Assembly (NCBI RefSeq): GCF_000280925.3
Contig: NZ_CP012109.1
Span: forward strand, 3,740,501 to 3,804,500
Direction: 5' to 3'
DNA from: Myxococcus hansupus
GTDB lineage: Bacteria; Myxococcota; Myxococcia; Myxococcales; Myxococcaceae
DNA length: 64,000 bases
Both the position numbers and the translations under genes were made by a program. Below the pieces are notes generated by a model. That model did no database searches. It was given only the letters and a program-made list of their open reading frames with translations, and was not told the origin of the DNA. Below are positions 34,998 through 44,195 of the stretch, one piece after another. The stretch's first letter is position 1. Every line of letters begins with the position of its first letter.

Positions 34998-36278
34998 GTG
35001 AAGAAGCTGGTCTCCGCCTGGTTCCGCATCCCCTTCTGGCAGCGCGTCCTGGGGGCTTTCGTGCTCGGCGCCGTGGCGGGCTGGCTCGTGGGCGAGCCGG
35101 CGGGCCCTTGGTTCCAGCCGCTGGGGACGCTCTACGTCAACCTCATCAAGATGATCGCCACGCCGCTGGTGTTCTTCGCGGTGATGAACGCGGTGGCGGC
35201 GCTCCACGGGCAGAAGAGCGTGGCGGCGCTGGGCGGAAAGACATTCCTCTGGTTCGCCATCACCGCCGCGCTGGCCGTGGGGGTGGGGCTGGCTGTCGCG
35301 ACGTTCCTGCAGCCCGGCGTGGGCGTGGGGCAGCTCGTGGCCATGGAGTCCTTCAAGCCGAAGGACGTGCCCGGCCCCATCCAGGTGCTGCTGGATGTGG
35401 TCCCCACCAACCCGTTCGCCGCGCTGGCGGGTGGGAAGATCCTCCAGGTCATCTTCTTCGCCGCGCTGCTGGGCTTCGCGCTGGTGAAGCTGGGCGAGAA
35501 GACGGCCCGGTTGCGCGAGCTGGTCCGCGAGGCCAGTGACGCGATGATTCAAGTCACGCGCTTCGTGCTGGAGCTCACGCCGCTGGGGACCTTCGGGCTC
35601 ATCGCGGCGCTGGTGGGGACCTATGGCTTCGAGCGCCTGCTGCCCTTGGGCAAGCTCGTGTTCGCGCTGTACCTGGCGTGCGCGCTGCACATCGTCTTCG
35701 TCTACGGCGGGCTGCTGCTGACGCACGGACTCAACCCGCTGCGCTTCTTCCGAGGCGCAGCGCCGGGCATGCAGGTGGCGTTCGTCAGCGCGTCCAGCTT
35801 CGCGTCCATGCCGGTGGCCATCCGCGCGGTGACGCACAACCTGGGCGTCAACAAGGACTACGCGTCCTTCGCGGTGCCGCTGGGCGCGAGCATCAAGATG
35901 GACGGCTGTGGTGCCATCTATCCGGCCATCGCGTCGCTCTTCGTGGCGCAGTACTTCGGCTTGGAGCTGTCCGCGTCGCAGTACTTCATCATCCTGTTGG
36001 CGTCGGTGCTGGGCAGCTTCGGCACCGCGGGCGTGCCCGGGACGGCGGTGGTGATGGCCACGGTGGTGCTCAGCTCCGCGGGGTTGCCGCTGGAGGGCCT
36101 GGGCTACCTGCTGGCCATCGACCGCATCCTCGACATGATGCGCACCATGACGAACGTCACGGGGCAGATGCTGGTGCCGGTGCTGGTGGCGCGCGAGGAG
36201 GGGCTGCTCGATATCGCCGTGTACGACCGGGCCTCCACCAACGTCGCCTTGGACGAGGACGTGGCCAAGGCTGAATAG
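34998..36278 (+). CDS. Dicarboxylate/amino-acid:cation symporter (DAACS family)
   Basis: 426-residue inner-membrane symporter of the GltP/DctA/Glt family. The start is taken as GTG 34998 (VKKLVSAWFRIPFWQRV) behind a GAGG ribosome site, because the upstream frame is not protein-like. Motifs: YVNLIKMIATPLVFFAVMNAV in TM2-3, the serine-rich hairpin loop VSASSFASMPVA in place of the SSSSATLP-type HP1 tip, NMDG-type binding segment IKMDGCGAIYPAI in TM7, and the HP2 tip FGTAGVPGTAVVM. Na+ or H+ driven uptake of C4-dicarboxylates or acidic amino acids is expected; the exact substrate is open. Confidence 0.9.
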   Translation: MKKLVSAWFRIPFWQRVLGAFVLGAVAGWLVGEPAGPWFQPLGTLYVNLIKMIATPLVFFAVMNAVAALHGQKSVAALGGKTFLWFAITAALAVGVGLAVATFLQPGVGVGQLVAMESFKPKDVPGPIQVLLDVVPTNPFAALAGGKILQVIFFAALLGFALVKLGEKTARLRELVREASDAMIQVTRFVLELTPLGTFGLIAALVGTYGFERLLPLGKLVFALYLACALHIVFVYGGLLLTHGLNPLRFFRGAAPGMQVAFVSASSFASMPVAIRAVTHNLGVNKDYASFAVPLGASIKMDGCGAIYPAIASLFVAQYFGLELSASQYFIILLASVLGSFGTAGVPGTAVVMATVVLSSAGLPLEGLGYLLAIDRILDMMRTMTNVTGQMLVPVLVAREEGLLDIAVYDRASTNVALDEDVAKAE

Positions 36279-36425
36279 TCCGGCTGCGCCTCCAGGGCAT
36301 TCGCCTGTGGAGTCGCGGACGTGGGTGCCGCGGGGCTTGGAGTAACGGACGCTCCGCGAGCCGCGTGCTTCCCCCGGGAGATGTCCCTCCGCTAGGTGCG
36401 GGCCGCGAGCCTGCCTGGGCGGTGT

Positions 36426-37073
36426 ATGGGCCTCTTTCCTCCAGCGACCGATGGAATCCTGCGCGCCGTGCTCGGCCTGATGGCCGTGCTGCCGGTGGCG
36501 CTGCCCGTCGCGCTGTTGCTGCTGGCACGGAACCCCCTGGGCACCGGCGCCTTCGAGCCCGTGCCGCAACCCGTCCCGTTCGACCATCGGCACCACGTCG
36601 CGGACGAAGGCATCGGCTGTCGCTACTGCCATGAAGGCGCCTGGAAAGGGCCGTTCGCCGGCATTCCGCCCACCAGCCGGTGCATGGGCTGCCATGCGCA
36701 AATCTGGAACGAGAGCGAGCCCCTGTCGCTGGTGCGCCAAAGCTACTTCGAGGACCGGCCCATTCCCTGGAACCGCGTCCACCGGCTGCCGAACTACGTG
36801 TTCTTCAACCACGCCATCCATGTGCACAAGGGCGTGGGGTGCGTGAGCTGTCACGGCCGCGTGGACCAGATGGCGCGGGTGGAGCAGGTGGCGCCGCTCA
36901 CCATGGGCTGGTGCCTGGAGTGCCACCGCGACCCCGTGCCGCACCTGCGCCCGCCGGAGCGCGTGGCGGACATGACGTGGCGTCCTCCGGGGGCGGCCCG
37001 CGACACGGGGCTCCTGGTGATGCGGACCCTGGATGTCTCTCCCCGGACCGAGTGCTCGACATGCCACCGCTGA
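36426..37073 (+). CDS. actA: Alternative complex III subunit ActA, pentaheme cytochrome c
   Basis: 215-residue membrane-anchored multiheme cytochrome, first gene of the act-cta operon. One N-terminal helix (AVLGLMAVLPVALPVALLLLA) anchors it. Five CxxCH heme sites are present: CRYCH, CMGCH, CVSCH, CLECH and CSTCH. Additional His residues (HHVADE, NHAIHVHKG) can serve as sixth ligands. It passes electrons from the quinol-oxidising part of ACIII to ActE or the oxidase. The stop lies 13 bp inside the next gene. Start ATG 36426 (MGLFPPATDG) is preferred to the longer frame. Confidence 0.93.
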   Translation: MGLFPPATDGILRAVLGLMAVLPVALPVALLLLARNPLGTGAFEPVPQPVPFDHRHHVADEGIGCRYCHEGAWKGPFAGIPPTSRCMGCHAQIWNESEPLSLVRQSYFEDRPIPWNRVHRLPNYVFFNHAIHVHKGVGCVSCHGRVDQMARVEQVAPLTMGWCLECHRDPVPHLRPPERVADMTWRPPGAARDTGLLVMRTLDVSPRTECSTCHR

Positions 37074-40012
37074 CGGACCGATATCCGCTCCCCGTGCTCG
37101 GAGGCCCCGCGCCGTGGCGGAGCCTGGAGGGGAGGGCGATGGAGGAGGGGCCACCGGAGGAGTTCCCTCCCGAGGCGGACGCGCCGCCCAAGGGGCTGTC
37201 TCGGCGCGTGCTGCTGGAGTTGGCCGCGTTCGGCACCGCGGCGTCCGGGCTCGCGGGCTGCTTCCGCTCACCGCCGGAGAAGGTGCTGCCCTACTCGAGG
37301 CCGCCCCCTGAATTCACGCCGGGCGTTCCGCTCCATTTCGCCACGGGCTTCACGTGGGAAGGCCATGTGCGCGGCGTGCTGGCGCGCAGCCAGGAGGGGC
37401 GGCCCACCCTGGTGTCGGGCAACCCTTCCCATCCGGAGAGTCTGGGCGCCGCGGGTGCGCATGAGCAGGCCTCGCTGCTGGGGCTCTACGACCCGCACCG
37501 CGCGCGCGCCGTGCGTCACCGGGGCGCGCCCACGTCGCTGGCCCGCGTCTTCGAGATGCTTCGCCGTCGCGCGGCCCGGACGGACGCGGGCGCGGGACTG
37601 CGGTTGCTGGTGGAGCCCAGCGCGTCACCGCTGTGGGCGCGGACGTATGCGCGCATCCTCGAACGTTTCCCGAAGGCCCGGGTGGTGCCCTTCACGTCGA
37701 CGGACACGGGGCATGCGGACGCGGGCGCCCGGCTGGCCCTGGGGCGTGAACTGCGCGCGGTGCCGGACTGGGGCGCCGCGCGGGCCGTCGTGTCGTTGGA
37801 CGATGACTTCCTGTCCACGTCGACGGGCGGGCTCCGGGCGTCACGCGAGTTCATCGCCGCGCGCATGCCGCCCGACCTCAACCGGCTCTGGGTGGTGGAG
37901 AGCCGGCTGAGCCTCACGGGGGCGTTCGCGGACGAGCGGCTCCGGGCACGGCCGTCCCGGGTGCCGCTTGTCGCACGCGGGCTCGCGGCGGAGCTCGGGC
38001 GGCTGCTGAACCGAGGGGACCTCGCGGCGCTCGCGGAGGGCTCCGCGGCCTTGGACGCCACGGAGCAGCGCTGGGTGGCGGGCGCCGCGCGGGATTTGAT
38101 GGAGCAGGGGGCCCGCTCATGGGTTTCGGTGGGGGAAGCGCAGCCCCCCGCCGTGCACGCCCTGGCGCACCTGCTCAACGCGACGTTGGGCGACGGGACG
38201 GTGCGGTGCGTGGAGCAGGTCCTCGCGCCAGCGCCGGACTGGGGGGCCTTGTCCGAGCTGGTGACGGACATCCGGGCGGGTGGGGTGGACACGCTGCTCA
38301 TCACCGCCTGGAACCCCGTGTTCCGCGCGCCCACGGACGTGCCGTTGGGGGACGCGCTGCAGCAGATCGAGGACGCGGTGTATTGCGCGCTTCACGACGA
38401 TGAGACCGCCGCGAGGGTGTCCTGGTCCGTCCCCACGACGCACCCCTACGAGGCCTGGGAGGATGGACGTGCGGTGGACGGCACCGCCACGGTCCTGCAA
38501 CCGCTCATCGCGCCCCTGCTGGAGAGCGCCGTCCCGCCGCTGGAGCTGGTGGCGGCCTTCACCGGCGCGTTGTCCACCACGCCCTACGAGCGCCTGCGGG
38601 CCCTGTGGCGTGAGCAGGCGCGGCCCCCGGAGCGATTCGAAGATGCGTGGGAGCGCTGGCTCGCGGAGGGCGTCATCGCGGATACGCGGCTGCCCGAGCA
38701 GCGAGGCGCAGTGGATGCCCCCGCGGTGCTCGCGGCGGTGCGGCGATTGCCTCCGCCTGGAGACGGGCTGGAGCTGCACTTCGTCCCGGACACCAAGGTC
38801 CACGACGGCCGCTTTGGGGCGAACCCCTGGCTCCAGGAGCTGCCGGACCCGGTGACGCAGCTCACCTGGGACAACGCGGTGGGGGTGAGCCCGGTGACCG
38901 CGGCCCGGCTGTCGCTGACCCGGGGCTCGCGGGTCCGGCTGGAGCTGCGGGGGCGCTCCGTGGAAGCGCCGGTGCTGGTGGCGCCCGGGCAGGCGGATGA
39001 CACGCTCACGGTGCCGCTGGGATACGGCCAGCGCCTGGGCAGTCCCGTGGCCCGAGGCGTGGGCTTCGACGCGCAGGTGCTGCGCTTCCAGGATGCGCCG
39101 TGGTTCGCGCCGGGGGTGCGGCTCTCGCGCCTGGAGGGGCACCACGACTTCGCGCTGACGCAGGAACACTGGCGGATGGAGGGCCGGCCGGTGGCGCTCC
39201 AGACGACGGCCTCCCGCTTCGCCGCGCGGGAAGACACCGGGCTCGAAGCGCTCCAGGCGCCCCAAGCGCATCTCTATCCCCCCACGCCCGTCCCGACCGA
39301 GGCCCACCATCGTTGGGGCATGGCCATCGACCTGCACCGCTGCACGGGTTGCAGTGCGTGTGTCGTCGCGTGCCAGGCGGAGAACAACATCCCCGCGGTG
39401 GGGAAGGACCAGGTGCGACGCGGCCGGGAGATGCACTGGCTTCGCATCGACCGCTACTTCCAGGGCGACGCGAGCGACCCTTCCGTCATCACCCAGCCGC
39501 TGATGTGCGTGCACTGCGAGTACGCGCCTTGCGAGTACGTGTGCCCCGTGGCCGCGACCGTCCACTCGGACGAGGGCCTCAACCAGATGGTCTACAACCG
39601 CTGCGTCGGCACGCGGTACTGCTCCAACAACTGTCCCTACAAGGTCCGCCGCTTCAACTACCTGGAATACAACCGGGGCGGCCCGCTGGACCGGATGTAC
39701 CGCAACCCGCAGGTGACGGTGCGCTCGCGCGGGGTGATGGAGAAGTGCACGTACTGCGTGCAGCGCATCGAGGGGGCCCGCATCACCGCGCGGGTGGAGG
39801 GCCGCCACATCCGCCAGGGTGAGGTGCGCACCGCCTGTCAGCAGGCGTGTCCCACGGGCGCCATCGTCTTCGGTGACCTCGACCGGCCGGAGGACCCCGT
39901 CAGCCAACTGCATCGGGATCCTCGCCACTACGCGCTGTTGAACCACCTGGGGACGCAGCCGCGCACCGTGCACCTCATCCGCCTGAAGAATCCGTGGGAG
40001 GTCGCCGGATGA
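37061..40012 (+). CDS. actB: Alternative complex III subunit ActB, molybdopterin-like/iron-sulfur fusion
   Basis: 983-residue peripheral subunit joining a molybdopterin-oxidoreductase-like part (no cofactor expected in ACIII) to a four-cluster ferredoxin part. The N-terminus has a Tat-like twin Arg with hydrophobic stretch and Cys (LSRRVLLELAAFGTAASGLAGC; RR at 48-49, Cys67). The C-terminal 230 residues hold CTGCSACVVACQ, CVHCEYAPCEYVCP, CVGTRYCSNNCPYKV, CTYC and ACQQACP. Start ATG 37061 overlaps actA by 13 bp; ATG 37139 is an alternative. The 4-bp ATGA overlap with actC shows tight coupling. Confidence 0.94.
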   Translation: MPPLTDRYPLPVLGGPAPWRSLEGRAMEEGPPEEFPPEADAPPKGLSRRVLLELAAFGTAASGLAGCFRSPPEKVLPYSRPPPEFTPGVPLHFATGFTWEGHVRGVLARSQEGRPTLVSGNPSHPESLGAAGAHEQASLLGLYDPHRARAVRHRGAPTSLARVFEMLRRRAARTDAGAGLRLLVEPSASPLWARTYARILERFPKARVVPFTSTDTGHADAGARLALGRELRAVPDWGAARAVVSLDDDFLSTSTGGLRASREFIAARMPPDLNRLWVVESRLSLTGAFADERLRARPSRVPLVARGLAAELGRLLNRGDLAALAEGSAALDATEQRWVAGAARDLMEQGARSWVSVGEAQPPAVHALAHLLNATLGDGTVRCVEQVLAPAPDWGALSELVTDIRAGGVDTLLITAWNPVFRAPTDVPLGDALQQIEDAVYCALHDDETAARVSWSVPTTHPYEAWEDGRAVDGTATVLQPLIAPLLESAVPPLELVAAFTGALSTTPYERLRALWREQARPPERFEDAWERWLAEGVIADTRLPEQRGAVDAPAVLAAVRRLPPPGDGLELHFVPDTKVHDGRFGANPWLQELPDPVTQLTWDNAVGVSPVTAARLSLTRGSRVRLELRGRSVEAPVLVAPGQADDTLTVPLGYGQRLGSPVARGVGFDAQVLRFQDAPWFAPGVRLSRLEGHHDFALTQEHWRMEGRPVALQTTASRFAAREDTGLEALQAPQAHLYPPTPVPTEAHHRWGMAIDLHRCTGCSACVVACQAENNIPAVGKDQVRRGREMHWLRIDRYFQGDASDPSVITQPLMCVHCEYAPCEYVCPVAATVHSDEGLNQMVYNRCVGTRYCSNNCPYKVRRFNYLEYNRGGPLDRMYRNPQVTVRSRGVMEKCTYCVQRIEGARITARVEGRHIRQGEVRTACQQACPTGAIVFGDLDRPEDPVSQLHRDPRHYALLNHLGTQPRTVHLIRLKNPWEVAG

Positions 40013-41433
40013 GCGAGCCCTTGCCACTGGCCCCCGTGCCCGAGGACCCGCTGGTCGTCCACCCGCTGCTCGAGGAGCGGCGCACGGATGCCCGGCTGGG
40101 TGAAGCGTTGCTGCGCCCCGTGCTCACGACGCCGGGGCCGGGGTGGTGGGCGCTGGTGGGGCTGTGCGCGGCGCTCACGGTGCTGTTGATCGTGGCCATC
40201 ACCGTCACGCTGGTGACGGGCGTGGGCACCTGGGGCAACAACATCCCCGTCGCGTGGGCGTTCGGCATCATCAACTTCGTCTGGTGGATTGGTATCGGCC
40301 ACGCCGGCACGCTCATCTCCGCCATCCTGCTGCTGTTCGGGATGAAGTGGCGCAGCTCCGTCAACCGCATGGCGGAGGCGATGACCCTGTTCGCCCTGAC
40401 GTGCGCGGCGCTGTTCCCGCTGCTGCACCTGGGGCGCCCCTGGAAGTTCTACTACCTGTTCCCGTACCCCAGCTCGCTGCGGATGTGGCCGCAGTTCCGC
40501 TCACCGCTCACGTGGGACGTGGTGGCCGTCACCACCTACCTCACCGTGTCGGTGTTGTTCTGGTACCTGGGGATGCTCCCGGACCTGGCCACCGCGCGCG
40601 ACACCGCGCGGCAGTCCTGGCGTCGCCGCGTCTGGGGGCTGCTGTCCCTGGGATGGCGGGGGAGTGCCCGGCACTGGCGGCACTGGCGCACGGGCTACCT
40701 GCTGCTCGCGGGACTGGCCACGCCGCTGGTCGTGTCGGTGCACACCATCGTCTCGTTCGACTTCGCGGTGTCGCAGCTCCCCGGTTGGCACAGCACCGTC
40801 TTCCCGCCGTACTTCGTGGCGGGCGCCATTTTCTCCGGGCTGGCCATGGTGCTCTCGCTGTTGGTTCCCGCCCGGCGCGCGCTCCAACTGCACGCGGTGG
40901 TGACGGACGCGCACCTGGATGCCCTGGCGCGCCTGCTGCTCGTGTCCGGCCTGTTCGTCGCCTACGGCTATGTCCAGGAGCACTTCTTCGGCTGGTACAG
41001 CGGAGACCCCTACGAGATGCACGCGATGTCCATCCTGCGCACCGGTCCCTATGCACCGGCGTTCTGGCTCGTCTTCACCTGCAACGTCCTGGTGCCGCAG
41101 CTCTTCTGGTCCGCGCGGCTGCGCACCATGCCCGTCGTGCTGTGGTGCGCGGCGCTGCTCGTCAACGTGGGCATGTGGATGGAGCGCTTCATCATCATCG
41201 TGTCGCCGCTCAGCGAGGACTTCCTCCCCTCGAGCTGGCGGCACTACGCGCCCACCTGGGTGGACCTGAGCCTGCTGTCCGGGACGCTGGGGCTCTTCGG
41301 GCTCGGCTTCCTGCTGTTCCTCCGGTTCCTGCCGCCCGTGCCCATCAGCGAGGTGAAGGCGCTCCAACATGAGCTGGCGGCCTCCGAGGCCTTCGCCCGC
41401 GCCGTCTCCGCGCGGGAAGGCGGTGGGCGATGA
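40009..41433 (+). CDS. actC: Alternative complex III subunit ActC (NrfD-like quinol-oxidising membrane subunit)
   Basis: 474-residue polytopic subunit of the NrfD/PsrC family with about ten helices. A marked segment is [25 protein letters not shown], then [15 protein letters not shown], and later [31 protein letters not shown]. These carry the His and Asp residues thought to line the quinol site. ActC and ActF together bind quinol and may translocate protons. It overlaps actB and actD by 4 bp (ATGA) at each end. Confidence 0.93.
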   Translation: MSEPLPLAPVPEDPLVVHPLLEERRTDARLGEALLRPVLTTPGPGWWALVGLCAALTVLLIVAITVTLVTGVGTWGNNIPVAWAFGIINFVWWIGIGHAGTLISAILLLFGMKWRSSVNRMAEAMTLFALTCAALFPLLHLGRPWKFYYLFPYPSSLRMWPQFRSPLTWDVVAVTTYLTVSVLFWYLGMLPDLATARDTARQSWRRRVWGLLSLGWRGSARHWRHWRTGYLLLAGLATPLVVSVHTIVSFDFAVSQLPGWHSTVFPPYFVAGAIFSGLAMVLSLLVPARRALQLHAVVTDAHLDALARLLLVSGLFVAYGYVQEHFFGWYSGDPYEMHAMSILRTGPYAPAFWLVFTCNVLVPQLFWSARLRTMPVVLWCAALLVNVGMWMERFIIIVSPLSEDFLPSSWRHYAPTWVDLSLLSGTLGLFGLGFLLFLRFLPPVPISEVKALQHELAASEAFARAVSAREGGGR

Positions 41434-41954
41434 GCCGGTGGGTCCTGGGCGAGTTCGGCGCTCCCGACCGGTTGGTCGCGGCGGCGCGTGCGCTGCGCAC
41501 CCGGGGTTTCCGCCGCATGGACGCGCACAGCCCGTTTCCCGTGGAGGAGGTGGACGCGGTGTTGGACCTGCCTCCGTCGAGACTGCCGCTGATCGCGCTC
41601 ATCGCCGGCGTGGGCGGCGCGGTGGGCGCGTATGTCGTGCAGTGGTTCACCCAGGCCGTGGACTGGCCGCTGAACGTGGGCGGGCGGCCCCTGCACAGCG
41701 GTCCGGCGTTCATCCCCATCACCTTCGAGTCCGGCGTCCTGGCCGCCGCGAGCGCCATCTTCATGGGCGTCATCGGCGCGTGTGGCCTGCCCCGGGTGAC
41801 GCACCCCTTCCTGCGTCTGGAGGCTTTCCGCAGCGCCAGCATCGACGGGTTCTGGATCGCGATCGAAGTGGAAGAGGCGCGTCGGGACGAAGTGGAAGGC
41901 GCGCTGCGCGAGCTGGGCGCGAACGTGGTGCTCGCGGTGGAGGAGGTGCCATGA
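41430..41954 (+). CDS. actD: Alternative complex III subunit ActD (DUF3341)
   Basis: 174-residue subunit of the DUF3341 family with two central helices (LPLIALIAGVGGAVGAYVVQWF and SGVLAAASAIFMGVIGACGLP) forming a hairpin in the membrane. The soluble ends are ferredoxin-like folds without metal ligands: FGAPDRLVAAARALRTRGFR and WIAIEVEEARRDEVEGALRELGA. It is a structural part of ACIII. The start ATG 41430 and stop both overlap the neighbours by 4 bp. Confidence 0.92.
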   Translation: MSRWVLGEFGAPDRLVAAARALRTRGFRRMDAHSPFPVEEVDAVLDLPPSRLPLIALIAGVGGAVGAYVVQWFTQAVDWPLNVGGRPLHSGPAFIPITFESGVLAAASAIFMGVIGACGLPRVTHPFLRLEAFRSASIDGFWIAIEVEEARRDEVEGALRELGANVVLAVEEVP

Positions 41955-42634
41955 GGCGAGGAGGGCACGGCGCCGCGGGAGCGCTCCTGGTGGTCTCCGG
42001 CTGCGTCGACCTGGACCCCATGCGGGTGCAGGCGCGAGACGGGGCGTTCGTCGCCAATCCCTACTTCGCGGACGCGCGCTCCATGCGTCCTCGGGTGCCT
42101 GGGACGGTGGTCCGGGAGTGGTACTTCCAGGAGGCGGCCTTCGCGCCCCGGGGCTCGCCGGACGGTGGCTGGGTGGACGTGGACCGGCTGCCGGTGCCGT
42201 TCACGCGCGACGTCCTGCTGGAAGGGCGCGCCCACTTCGAGACCTGGTGCGCGCCGTGCCACGGGCTGCTGGGAGACGGGCAGAGCATCGTCGGGCAGAA
42301 CATGCGGGAGCGTCCGCCGCCGACGCTCTATGGCGAGGCGCACATGCATCCGATGCACGCCGAGGGCGGGGCACCTCCGGACGCGGGGGCGGCCGTGCTC
42401 CCGGTGTCGCCCGGCTGGGACGCGCTGCCGCATCCGCCTGGGTTCTATTACTCGGTCATCACCGGGGGCTACGGGTTGATGCCGTCCTACGCGGACGCGC
42501 TCACGCCCGAAGCCCGCTGGAAGGTCGTGGCCTGGCTGCGAGTCCTGGCGTACAGCCAGCGCGCTCCACTGTCCGCCGCGCCCGATGACGTGCGCGCGGC
42601 GCTCCAGCAGACAGCACCGGGAGGCACGCCATGA
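41951..42634 (+). CDS. actE: Alternative complex III subunit ActE, monoheme cytochrome c lipoprotein
   Basis: 227-residue lipoprotein (lipobox VVSGC, Cys18) with one heme site CAPCH near residues 99-103 and a likely Met ligand in YGLMPSYAD near the C-terminus, the typical cytochrome c order. It is the electron exit of ACIII on the periplasmic face and probably hands electrons to the caa3 oxidase coded just downstream. The segment before the heme, DMR...VPFTRDVLLEGRAHFETW, matches the usual ActE pattern. It overlaps actD and actF by 4 bp. Confidence 0.92.
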   Translation: MRRGGHGAAGALLVVSGCVDLDPMRVQARDGAFVANPYFADARSMRPRVPGTVVREWYFQEAAFAPRGSPDGGWVDVDRLPVPFTRDVLLEGRAHFETWCAPCHGLLGDGQSIVGQNMRERPPPTLYGEAHMHPMHAEGGAPPDAGAAVLPVSPGWDALPHPPGFYYSVITGGYGLMPSYADALTPEARWKVVAWLRVLAYSQRAPLSAAPDDVRAALQQTAPGGTP

Positions 42635-43836
42635 CGGCCACGGTGTTGACGCGCTTCACGCGGGGACGTCGCGGCGTCGTGGGCGCGGCCGGGGTGGGCG
42701 CGGGTGGGCTCGTCGCCACGTTGTTGGGCGGATTCCTGTCGCCTCGCGAGGCGGCCCACGGCTACCTGTTCGCGTTCGCCTGGTGGTGGTCGCTCTGCCT
42801 GGGCGCGCTCCTCATCCTGGCGACCTTCCACGCGTCCCGAGCCCGCTGGCCCACGGTGCTGCGCCGGCCACTGGAGGTCATGGCCGCGTGCTGTCCGGTG
42901 TTCGCGCTGCTCTTCATCCCCGTGGTCGTGGCGATGCCGCACCTGTTCCCCTGGGTGGCCATTCCGCAGGGGCTGGACGCGCACGCCCTCCACCTGCTGG
43001 AACACAAGAGCACCTACCTGAACGTGCCCTTCTTCGTGGTGCGAGCCATCTTCTACTTCGCCGTCTGGGGCGCGGTGGGGGGGCTGCTTTATCGCTGGTC
43101 CGTGCGCCAGGACGCGGAGCCGGCCATCACCGAGCAGGCCGTGCGCATCACGGCGCGCCAGCGCCGTCTGTCCGCCGGCGCGTTGCCCCTGCTGGTGCTG
43201 TGCCTGTCCTTCGCCAGCCTGGACTGGCTGATGTCACTGGAGCCGTGGTGGCAGTCCACCGTCTATGCCCTGTACGTGGGCTGCGGCGCGGTGGTGGGCG
43301 CGCTGGCCACCGTGGCGATTGCGGCGGCGGCGGCGCGGGGCGGCGGCGAGTTCGGCGCGCTGATGGGCCCGCCGCACTTCCTCCGGTTGGGAACGCTGTT
43401 GCTCGCCTTCGTCTGCCTGTGGGCCTACTGCGGCTTCTCGCAGTTCCTGCTCGCGTGGATTGCCTCCTTGCCAGAGGAGGTGACGTGGTACCGCGCCCGG
43501 CTCGATGGCGGCTGGCGGGCGGTGGCCGTGTTGATCGCGGTGGGGCACTTCGGCGTCCCGTTCTTCCTGTTGCTGCTCCGCCGCGTGAAGCAGCGCCCGG
43601 TCGCGCTCGCCACGGTCAGCGCATGGCTGCTGCTCATGCACGCGGTGGACGTGTACTGGCTGATCTTCCCCGCGCTCCATCCCCGCGAAGGCTCCTTCCA
43701 CTGGACGAGCGTCACGGCCCTGGCGGGCGTCGGTGGGGTGACCGTGGCTGCGTGGTTGTGGCTGGTGCGCGGTGGCTTCACCGTCCCGGTGCGTGACCCG
43801 TTCCTGCCGCACTCCCTGCGGGTGCCAGGCGCATGA
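42631..43836 (+). CDS. actF: Alternative complex III subunit ActF (membrane subunit)
   Basis: 401-residue membrane protein related to ActC but more divergent, with about ten helices. Typical segments: GYLFAFAWWWSLCLGALLILATFHASR, CLSFASLDWLMSLEPWWQSTVYALYVGCGA, LWAYCGFSQFLLAWIASLPEEV, and AVDVYWLIFPALHP. It pairs with ActC in the ACIII membrane arm. Its first ATG overlaps actE by 4 bp, and its stop overlaps the small gene downstream by 4 bp. Confidence 0.92.
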   Translation: MTATVLTRFTRGRRGVVGAAGVGAGGLVATLLGGFLSPREAAHGYLFAFAWWWSLCLGALLILATFHASRARWPTVLRRPLEVMAACCPVFALLFIPVVVAMPHLFPWVAIPQGLDAHALHLLEHKSTYLNVPFFVVRAIFYFAVWGAVGGLLYRWSVRQDAEPAITEQAVRITARQRRLSAGALPLLVLCLSFASLDWLMSLEPWWQSTVYALYVGCGAVVGALATVAIAAAAARGGGEFGALMGPPHFLRLGTLLLAFVCLWAYCGFSQFLLAWIASLPEEVTWYRARLDGGWRAVAVLIAVGHFGVPFFLLLLRRVKQRPVALATVSAWLLLMHAVDVYWLIFPALHPREGSFHWTSVTALAGVGGVTVAAWLWLVRGGFTVPVRDPFLPHSLRVPGA

Positions 43837-44195
43837 GCCCGGGATTCACACCGCCTCCGCCGGAGCAGCGGAGCCTTCCGGGCCGGCGCATCGTCGCGGT
43901 GGGCGGCGCGTGGCTGATGCTCGTGGGGGCGGCGCTGCTGGTGGTTCGTTGGAGCGAACGCCGGTTCGAGTCCTCGGAGCGGGCGGCGTTTCCTCCGGGC
44001 CTGGGGCGCGCCGAAGTGGCGGACGTGAATCAGAAACCCTTCGCGTTGGACGACAGCGCGCCCAGGCTGCGCGAGGCCCAGCAAGCGCGGCTGCGCGGCT
44101 ATGGCTGGGTGGACCGGGACGCGGGTGTCATCCATGTCCCCGTCGAGCGCGCCATGGAGCAGGTCCTCGCGGATGAAGGAGGGCGGCGGCCATGA
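43833..44195 (+). CDS. Small membrane-anchored protein between act and cta genes
   Basis: 120-residue protein with one N-terminal helix (RIVAVGGAWLMLVGAALLVV) and a short outside domain containing LREAQQARLRGYGWVDRDAGVIHVPVERAMEQVL. The GYGWVDR...VHVPVERAM pattern is recurrent in small proteins coded between ACIII and cytochrome oxidase genes, so it is probably an assembly or accessory part; I know no tested function. It overlaps both neighbours by 4 bp. Confidence 0.85.
   Translation: MSPGFTPPPPEQRSLPGRRIVAVGGAWLMLVGAALLVVRWSERRFESSERAAFPPGLGRAEVADVNQKPFALDDSAPRLREAQQARLRGYGWVDRDAGVIHVPVERAMEQVLADEGGRRP

Noticed and set aside
34911-37271. Minus-strand open frame across the symporter and actA
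   Set aside because: Shadow of two well-supported plus-strand genes, with no recognisable protein content.
43970-43990. GGTTCGAGTCC resembling a tRNA T-arm
   Set aside because: It lies in a coding region of the act-cta operon; no cloverleaf is possible.
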